NCBI GenBank assembly: GCA_964440345.1
Contig: CAYTSA010000074.1
Location: 1 to 19,621 of the forward strand
DNA: 19,621 nt
Direction of reading: 5' to 3'
From: CAYTSA01 sp964440345
Lineage (GTDB): Bacteria; Desulfobacterota; Desulfovibrionia; Desulfovibrionales; Desulfovibrionaceae
Shown: piece by piece, positions 13,930 to 19,621 of the stretch
Position numbering within the stretch: the stretch's first letter is position 1
Layout: every line of letters starts with the position of its first letter
Program-made: the position numbers and the translations under genes
The notes under the pieces: generated by a model
What the model was told of the DNA's origin: nothing
Database searches by the model: none
The model's input: only the letters and a program-made list of their open reading frames with translations

Positions 13930-15108
13930 ATGGGTTTTCTCAGCAAGCTGCTAGGCCGCAACAAGAAAAAGCGGACGCCTTTACTGCCCTCGCCAGAAGT
14001 GGAAGGGGGGTTAGACCCCGGCTCTGTTGACACCATGGCCGCCATCAAAGAGCTGAGCCAGGTTGTCCGCAACAACCCTGACGCTGTGGAAATCTATCTG
14101 GCCCTGGGGAACCTCTACCGCTCCCAGGGCGACATAGAACGGGCCATCCTCATCCGCAGCTCGCTCATAGTACGTCCAGGGCTGGACACCAAGTTCACCG
14201 CCCGAGCGCTCTTTGAGCTGGGCCGCGACTACAAGCGCGGCGGCTTCATGGACAGGGCCATGAGCGCCTTTGAGCAGGCCCACCAACTCTGGGGCGATAA
14301 CCAGCATATCATTGGCGAACTGGCGCGGTTGGCCGCCGAAACCGGCGACTACGAACACGCCGCCAAACAGTACGAACAGCTGGGACAACCAGTGGCCCAA
14401 GCGCATTATTTGGACCGGCTTGCGTTGAAAGCCTTTGCCGGCAACGACGCTGCAGCTGGCGATAAATGGCTGAACAAAGCCCTGAAAGTCTATCCCGGCT
14501 CTGTGGAAGCCTGGTTGACCCGCATCACCCAGACAGCCGCGGCCGAAGACTGGGAGAGTCTGCAAAATATGCTCCGGGACGCAATGAAAGCCGTGCCGGA
14601 CAACCTGCGTTTTGTCATCCTGGAAGGGCTGGCCAATCCGAATACAAGAGTATCAGCCGGCCCATTGGAAATCACCCTGGCCGCGCTAGGCGCACATCAT
14701 AATGCATCTGGAGAACTCTCCGACCCCACTGAAAAAGAAAAGGCCGTCTGCGACGCCGTCCTCCCCGTCATCGAAGAAACCAAGCCGGACCTTCTCTCCT
14801 TGTATTACGGCGCTTGGCTCCTCATCCGGCGGCGGGAACTGGACCAAGCCAAGCAGTGGCTGGAAAAAACCCTCGTCCTCAAAACCGACTTTTGGCCTGC
14901 CCGCCTGGAGTTGCTGGGCCTCTCCTTGCTGGAAGACCCTGTTTCCCCGGTCCTGCGGGTGCAACTGGAATTCTTCCTTAACCAGACCCGCATGGTCAAA
15001 CGCTTTATCTGCCGCAGCTGCGGACTGAAACGCGAAGCTGTCTTTTTTGTCTGCCCCCGCTGCCAGAGCTGGCACTCCATAGCTTTTCGTACGCTCTTGC
15101 ATGACTGA
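13930..15108 (+). CDS. lapB: LapB/YciM-like tetratricopeptide protein
   Basis: This 392-residue protein consists of TPR-type helical repeats (about residues 38-345; for example AVEIYLALGNLYRSQGDIE) and ends with a rubredoxin-like zinc ribbon. The ribbon has Cys361-x-x-Cys364 and Cys375-x-x-Cys378, the diagnostic end of LapB. LapB scaffolds lipopolysaccharide assembly and promotes FtsH-dependent LpxC turnover. Unlike E. coli LapB there is no clear N-terminal membrane helix; the start is a basic amphipathic stretch (GFLSKLLGRNKKKR), so membrane attachment may depend on LapA. AGGA precedes the ATG by six bases. Its last 8 bases overlap the assigned mutS start. Confidence 0.88.
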   Translation: MGFLSKLLGRNKKKRTPLLPSPEVEGGLDPGSVDTMAAIKELSQVVRNNPDAVEIYLALGNLYRSQGDIERAILIRSSLIVRPGLDTKFTARALFELGRDYKRGGFMDRAMSAFEQAHQLWGDNQHIIGELARLAAETGDYEHAAKQYEQLGQPVAQAHYLDRLALKAFAGNDAAAGDKWLNKALKVYPGSVEAWLTRITQTAAAEDWESLQNMLRDAMKAVPDNLRFVILEGLANPNTRVSAGPLEITLAALGAHHNASGELSDPTEKEKAVCDAVLPVIEETKPDLLSLYYGAWLLIRRRELDQAKQWLEKTLVLKTDFWPARLELLGLSLLEDPVSPVLRVQLEFFLNQTRMVKRFICRSCGLKREAVFFVCPRCQSWHSIAFRTLLHD

Positions 15109-17812
15109 CCAGTCCAGGGTATCCATACTCTCCATGTCCCGCTCGCAATCGGCCGCGCCATCCTCCGCCAAGCTCACGCCCATGTTTGAGCAGTACCTGA
15201 GCGTGAAGCATGAATACCCGGACGCCCTGCTCTTCTACCGTATGGGGGACTTCTACGAGCTCTTTTTCGAAGACGCCAAAGTCGCCGCCCGCGAACTGCA
15301 GATAGCACTGACCAGCCGCAATCCCAACGCAGACGTCAAGGTCCCCATGTGCGGCGTCCCCCATCACGCCATGATGCAATACGCCGCAAAGCTGCTGGAA
15401 AAAGGCTTTGCCATAGCAGTATGCGACCAGGTGGAAGACCCCAAGCAGGCTAAAGGCTTAGTCAAACGCGCTGTGACCCGGGTGTTGACCCCTGGCACCG
15501 CCGTGGAGGACGACACGCTCCAGGCCGGGACGAACAATTTTCTGGCTGCGCTGTACTGGGACGCCGAAAAATCCAAAGGCGGCCTGGCCTGGGCCGACGC
15601 CTCCACCGGCGAATGGTCCGGCCTGCAGACCCACAAAGAATCAGATTTGTGGCAGTGGCTTGCCAAGCTGGAGCCCAGAGAGCTGCTGGTTCCAGACAAC
15701 CGGGAAACCCCGCGCCAGGCCTCAGATTGCGGCGCACGGGTGAACCGGCTGTCCAGCCGGGCCTTCTTCGATTTGGCCGGCGGCCGCAAAAAAGTACTCG
15801 AAATCCAGAAAGCGGCTGACTTGAAAGTCCTGGACCTGGAAGACAAAAACGAGTTGACGCGGGCATGCGGCGCCCTGGCCGCCTACTTACAGCACACCCA
15901 GATGCAGGACGACGTCCAGTTGGGCCAGTTCCGCATCCTGCAGATGCAGCGCCAGCTCATTTTGGACGAAGTTACAGAACGCAACCTGGAGCTGTTCCGC
16001 ACCCTTGACGGCCGCAAAGGTCCAGGCACGCTGCTGCACGCCATTGACCAGACCCGCACTCCCATGGGCGGACGGCTGCTGCAGCACCGGCTGCGCAACC
16101 CCTGGCGGGACCTGAAGCCCGTGCAAGAATGCCTGGACGCTACGGCGTTTTTTGCGGCAAACGATGCTCTGCGCAATGAAGTGCGCGAACACCTGGACTG
16201 CGTGTACGACATGGAACGGCTCTCCACGCGCATCTTCCTGAACAGGGCGTCTCCAAAGGATTTCATTGCCTTGCGTACTTCCCTTTCACGACTGCCCGCG
16301 CTCCGGACCTGTCTGGCCAACCACGCCGGCGATTCTGCGCCCAAGCAACTGGCCGCCTTGCTGCGCAACTGGGACGATCTGGAAGAATACTGCGCCCTTT
16401 TGCACAACGCCCTCCAGGATGCTCCTCCGCCTGTTATCACTGAAGGCGGCCTGTTCAAAAAAGGATATGATCCTATTCTGGACGATTGCCTGGAGTTGAC
16501 CCAGGACGGTCAGGGCAAACTGGAGCAGTTGCTGGAGCACACCCGGGAACAGACCGGGCTGGCGAAGCTGAAACTGGGCTCCAATCGCGTTTTTGGCTAC
16601 TACTTCGAGCTGCCTCGGTCCATGAGTGAACAAGTTCCTTACGACTTTGAGCGCCGCCAGACCCTGGCCAACGCCGAACGCTACGTAACACCAGCCCTGA
16701 AAGAGCTGGAAAGTCGGCTATTTGCAGCCTCTGACGAACAGAACAAGCTGGAGTACGAACTTTTTCTGAAGCTGCGCGACTCCGTGGCTCAGGGCAGGCC
16801 CCGGTTCTTGTTCATGGCCGACGCAGTGGCCGCCCTTGATTACTGGCAAGGGTTGGCCGAAACCGCCCGGCGCAAGGAATGGTCCAGGCCAGAGCCGCAC
16901 ACAGGCCTGGATATGGAGATAACAGCTGGCCGCCACCCGGTGGTGGAAGCCATGCAGTCCGCCGCGGATTTTATCCCCAATGATTTGCACATGGGCGACG
17001 AAGCCCGGCTGCTCATCATCACCGGACCAAACATGGCCGGGAAGTCCACGGTGTTGCGGCAGGCGGCCATCATCTGTATCCTGGCTCAGATGGGCTCCTT
17101 TGTGCCGGCGCGCACCGCGCGCATAGGACTGGCTGACCGGATTTTTTCCCGCGTGGGGGCATCGGACAATCTGGCTCGTGGCCAGTCTACATTTATGGTG
17201 GAAATGACCGAAACTGCGCGCATACTTCGCCAGGCCGGCAAACGCTCGTTGATTATCCTTGACGAAATAGGCAGGGGCACATCCACATTCGACGGGCTTT
17301 CCCTGGCCTGGGCGGTTGCCGAGGACTTGGCAAGCCGGGCTGGAGGAGTGCGCACGCTCTTCGCCACCCATTATCATGAACTCACGGCCCTGGAGGCTCA
17401 GCTTCCTGGAGTGCGCAACTTTAACGTGGCGGTCAAGGAATGGGGCGGCGATATCGTCTTTCTGCGCCGCATGGTGCCGGGGCCGTCCGACCGCAGCTAC
17501 GGCGTGGAGGTGGCCCGGTTGGCCGGCGTACCCCAGTCAGTGGTGCAGCGAGCCAAAGAAGTGCTGGCTGAGCTGGAGCAGTCCCGTGAAGGGACGAAAA
17601 AATTCACCCCTCCGGCCACCGTAGGAACCATGCTGCCAGGCTTGGAGCCGGAGCCTGTAACGCATACCCCCGGGACCCCGGAACCAGCCGACCTGCTGTT
17701 GCAGGAACTGGCCGCGGCCGACCCGGACCGCCTGACTCCGTTGCAGGCCCTCAGCTTGATCCAACGTTGGCGGCAAGAGTATGGGAACTATGGGAACAAG
17801 GGGCAGATATGA
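15101..17812 (+). CDS. mutS: DNA mismatch repair protein MutS
   Basis: The 903-residue product is a full-length MutS. The mismatch-recognition Phe-x-Glu motif is at residues 51-53 (MGDFYELF), the Walker A motif GPNMAGKST at 642-650, the Walker B Asp721-Glu722 (LDEIGRGTSTFDG) and the ATHYHELT segment follows. MutS recognises mispaired and looped bases and recruits MutL; no mutL is in the window. The assigned ATG overlaps the lapB stop but has no clear ribosome site. An in-frame ATG at 15134 would place the Phe at residue 40, closer to E. coli MutS (36), and may be the real start. The stop overlaps the next gene's ATG (ATGA). Confidence 0.96.
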   Translation: MTDQSRVSILSMSRSQSAAPSSAKLTPMFEQYLSVKHEYPDALLFYRMGDFYELFFEDAKVAARELQIALTSRNPNADVKVPMCGVPHHAMMQYAAKLLEKGFAIAVCDQVEDPKQAKGLVKRAVTRVLTPGTAVEDDTLQAGTNNFLAALYWDAEKSKGGLAWADASTGEWSGLQTHKESDLWQWLAKLEPRELLVPDNRETPRQASDCGARVNRLSSRAFFDLAGGRKKVLEIQKAADLKVLDLEDKNELTRACGALAAYLQHTQMQDDVQLGQFRILQMQRQLILDEVTERNLELFRTLDGRKGPGTLLHAIDQTRTPMGGRLLQHRLRNPWRDLKPVQECLDATAFFAANDALRNEVREHLDCVYDMERLSTRIFLNRASPKDFIALRTSLSRLPALRTCLANHAGDSAPKQLAALLRNWDDLEEYCALLHNALQDAPPPVITEGGLFKKGYDPILDDCLELTQDGQGKLEQLLEHTREQTGLAKLKLGSNRVFGYYFELPRSMSEQVPYDFERRQTLANAERYVTPALKELESRLFAASDEQNKLEYELFLKLRDSVAQGRPRFLFMADAVAALDYWQGLAETARRKEWSRPEPHTGLDMEITAGRHPVVEAMQSAADFIPNDLHMGDEARLLIITGPNMAGKSTVLRQAAIICILAQMGSFVPARTARIGLADRIFSRVGASDNLARGQSTFMVEMTETARILRQAGKRSLIILDEIGRGTSTFDGLSLAWAVAEDLASRAGGVRTLFATHYHELTALEAQLPGVRNFNVAVKEWGGDIVFLRRMVPGPSDRSYGVEVARLAGVPQSVVQRAKEVLAELEQSREGTKKFTPPATVGTMLPGLEPEPVTHTPGTPEPADLLLQELAAADPDRLTPLQALSLIQRWRQEYGNYGNKGQI

Positions 17813-18276
17813 ACAAAGTATACATCAGAAGCGCCGCTGGCGGCCTGGCGGCCTGTCTAGCGGCTTTGGTCTTGTCTGCCTCCCTGGGCTGCGGCAAGAA
17901 AACCTGGCCCGCGCCCAAGGCGGTCAAAGAAAGGTTTCACATCGTCCACGTCGACGGTGAATACAGACGCGGATGCCTTCACGCGCAGGCGCGTTTGGAC
18001 GGCAAGTGGGAAAACCTGTCCGAACTCATCCTGGAAATCAGCGATCCTGAATCAGAATGCCCAGGGTGTCCGTTTTCTCCCGCCATGCGCATATCTTTTA
18101 CTTCTGGCTCGCCTCAATTGAGCAGGGAAGAAGAACACATTGAACTGGTGTATTGCGGCCGCCAGCCCGAGCCGCCTTACCGCTTCAGGCTGGTAGGCAA
18201 AAATATTTACGACATTTTGGGCGATACAGCGTCAGACCTGGCAAAAGCGTCAGCTCCTGGTTTTTCCACGCCATAA
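17809..18276 (+). CDS. Small putative lipoprotein
   Basis: This 155-residue product starts at an ATG overlapping the mutS stop (ATGA), with AAGGGG just upstream. It has a hydrophobic signal segment (9-27) ending in SLGC, so Cys28 is a probable lipidation site, although position -3 is Ser rather than the usual Leu. The mature part contains a Cys-x-x-Cys pair in ECPGCPF and two further Cys, and ends in a predicted helix. The family is not one I can name. Small lipoproteins are common between mutS and lysA in this type of bacterium, by my recollection; a link to diaminopimelate or wall metabolism is inference from neighbouring lysA only. Confidence 0.8.
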   Translation: MNKVYIRSAAGGLAACLAALVLSASLGCGKKTWPAPKAVKERFHIVHVDGEYRRGCLHAQARLDGKWENLSELILEISDPESECPGCPFSPAMRISFTSGSPQLSREEEHIELVYCGRQPEPPYRFRLVGKNIYDILGDTASDLAKASAPGFSTP

Positions 18277-18296
18277 ATCTGCACTAAGGAGACATC

Positions 18297-19535
18297 ATGC
18301 ATCATTTTACATACCGTAATAACGAACTCTATGCTGAAGACGTGCGCGTTCTGGACCTCGCCGAAAAGTACGGAACGCCGCTTTACATCTATTCCTCCGC
18401 CACGCTTGAGCGCCATTTCCAAGCTTTTGACTCCGCCTTTTCCGGCCTGGACCATCTCACGTGTTATTCGGTTAAAGCCAATTCCAACCTGAGCGTACTC
18501 AAACTGCTGGCGGACATGGGCGCAGGCATGGACGTTGTCTCCGGGGGAGAGCTCTACAGAGCGTTGGCTGCGGGGACGCCGGCAGAGCGCATTGTTTACT
18601 CCGGGGTGGGCAAGCGTAAAGAGGAGATTCGCCAGGCCATAGAAGCCGGCATCCTCATGTTCAACGTGGAGTCTATGGGCGAGCTTGAATTGATCAACCA
18701 GACCGCAGCCTCCATGAAAGCCACGGCCCGTATCAGCCTGCGTATCAACCCTGACGTGGACCCCAAGACCCACCCGTACATTTCCACAGGCATGAAAAAG
18801 AATAAATTCGGGCTGGACGTCGACGCCTCCCTGAAAGCTTACGAACGGGCCCGAGACTTGGAGGCAGTGGAACCCGTTGGCATTGACTGCCACATTGGCT
18901 CGCAGTTGACGACTGTGGAGCCTTTTTTAGAAGCGTTGGAAAAGATTAAGCACTTTGCCGCCAAGCTGGAAGACCTGGGGTTGGATATTCGGTACCTGGA
19001 CCTGGGAGGTGGTTTGGGCATTACCTACGAGGAAGAAGAGCCGCCCCATCCTGCAGAGTTCGGCAAGGCTGTGATTGGCGCGCTCAAAGACTCCAAAATG
19101 ACCCTTATCCTGGAGCCGGGCCGTGTTATAGCGGGTAACGCTGGCGTTCTTCTCACCCGGACGACCTACGTTAAAGACACCCCGAGCAAACACTTCGTCA
19201 TCGTAGACGCCGCCATGAATGACCTGATCCGGCCTGCGCTGTACGACTCGTACCACCGCATCGCTGAAGTAACACCCAAAGGTCGCACTCCGATTAGTAT
19301 GGACGTGGTGGGCCCCATCTGCGAATCCAGCGATTTTCTGGCCCGAGACCGGGAACTGCCTCAAGTGGAGCCAGGAGAATACCTGGCTGTGTTCTCCGCC
19401 GGCGCTTACGGCTTTACTATGAGCTCGCAGTACAACTCGCGGCCCAGAGCTGCAGAAGTGTTGATAAGAGGCAACGAAGCCACACTGGTCCGGCGCCGCG
19501 AAACCTATGAAGACATGGTGGCCCTGGAAAGCTAA
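18297..19535 (+). CDS. lysA: Diaminopimelate decarboxylase
   Basis: The 412-residue protein is a fold III PLP enzyme that converts meso-diaminopimelate to lysine. The PLP-binding Lys60 is in CYSVKANSN. His199 lies in CHIGSQL, the glycine-rich phosphate loop is GGGLG (237-241), EPGR is at 273-276, the active-site Cys342 is in CESSDF and Tyr371 in GAYGFTMSSQYNSRP. The length is normal for the family. AAGGAG (18286-18291) precedes the ATG by five bases. No lysine riboswitch fits in the 20-base gap to the lipoprotein gene, so the two are probably co-transcribed. A group II intron end begins about 30 bases after its stop codon on the opposite strand. Confidence 0.97.
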   Translation: MHHFTYRNNELYAEDVRVLDLAEKYGTPLYIYSSATLERHFQAFDSAFSGLDHLTCYSVKANSNLSVLKLLADMGAGMDVVSGGELYRALAAGTPAERIVYSGVGKRKEEIRQAIEAGILMFNVESMGELELINQTAASMKATARISLRINPDVDPKTHPYISTGMKKNKFGLDVDASLKAYERARDLEAVEPVGIDCHIGSQLTTVEPFLEALEKIKHFAAKLEDLGLDIRYLDLGGGLGITYEEEEPPHPAEFGKAVIGALKDSKMTLILEPGRVIAGNAGVLLTRTTYVKDTPSKHFVIVDAAMNDLIRPALYDSYHRIAEVTPKGRTPISMDVVGPICESSDFLARDRELPQVEPGEYLAVFSAGAYGFTMSSQYNSRPRAAEVLIRGNEATLVRRRETYEDMVALES

Positions 19536-19566
19536 ATATCAGCTCCCCACTACACAACAGCACAAT

Positions 19567-19621
19567 ATCGAGTAGGAGGGGGCCTTGCGGCCCCCGTCCT
19601 CTCACACCACCGGGCATACGG
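19567..19621 (-). mobile_element. 3' end of a group II intron (domain VI and part of domain V), running off the right edge
   Basis: On the minus strand the last bases form a 14-bp stem-loop: GAG-AGGA-(C)-GGGGGCC, loop GCAA (a GNRA tetraloop), GGCCCCC-TCCT-(A)-CTC, followed by GAT. The unpaired A (19573) on the 3' side sits seven bases before the predicted intron end at 19567, which is the geometry of a group II domain VI branch-point adenosine, and the intron would end in AT as the AY rule requires. The preceding GGTGGTGTGAGAGG resembles the domain V to VI stretch of bacterial introns as I remember them. The rest, including any reverse transcriptase, is outside. An intrinsic terminator for lysA is the alternative reading, but there is no T-run. 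Confidence 0.7.

Noticed and set aside
18277..18296. Lysine riboswitch before lysA
   Set aside because: Only 20 bases separate lysA from the lipoprotein gene, too few for the structure.
19571..19600. Intrinsic terminator of lysA
   Set aside because: The stem is strong but has no T-run on the plus strand, and the bulged A, GNRA loop and flanking bases fit a group II intron domain VI on the minus strand better.

Overview
The window looks like chromosomal DNA of a Gram-negative, sulfate-reducer-type deltaproteobacterium, most likely of the Desulfovibrionales. The grounds are the moderately high GC content, the LapA-LapB-MutS-lipoprotein-LysA gene order, and a cluster of 'GAK system' families (XXXCH, amphi-Trp, ATP-grasp and HprK-related kinase B proteins) that I associate with that group. 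This taxonomic call is inference from gene content; no rRNA is present.

Region 1 (1-2595, minus strand) is the N-terminal 865 codons of a large secreted protein with FG-GAP-like repeats. It is open at the left edge of the window. Region 2 (2596-2898) is a divergent intergenic region holding a perfect 19-bp palindrome, a credible promoter for the rightward operon and a stem-loop at its predicted transcript start.

Region 3 (2899-9268, plus strand) is the most unusual part. It is a co-directional run of seven genes: an XXXCH-domain protein with an acidic linker, a PHP-fold metalloenzyme, an amphi-Trp domain protein, a PhoU-aminoglycoside-phosphotransferase-like kinase fusion, a RimK-like ATP-grasp ligase, an HprK-related P-loop kinase and an unrecognised 154-residue protein. 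Two kinases, a ligase, a probable phosphoesterase and two small domain proteins suggest a dedicated pathway that phosphorylates, ligates or hydrolyses an unknown small molecule or carrier protein. Its biochemical role is, to my knowledge, not established.

Region 4 (9286-12371, minus strand) has a hybrid sensor histidine kinase with a periplasmic NMT1/THI5-type ligand domain and no response regulator beside it, then a stand-alone PHP phosphoesterase gene. A 15-bp direct repeat brackets the PHP gene.

Region 5 (12527-19535, plus strand) is a dense housekeeping run: a LOG-like TIGR00725 protein, a HIT hydrolase, LapA and LapB (lipopolysaccharide assembly), MutS (mismatch repair), a small lipoprotein and LysA (lysine and peptidoglycan precursor synthesis). 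Most of these genes are spaced by a few bases or overlap.

Region 6 (19567-19621, minus strand) carries what appears to be the 3' end of a group II intron: a domain VI hairpin with a bulged adenosine seven bases from the predicted 3' splice site. It begins just downstream of lysA, is antisense to it and runs off the right edge.
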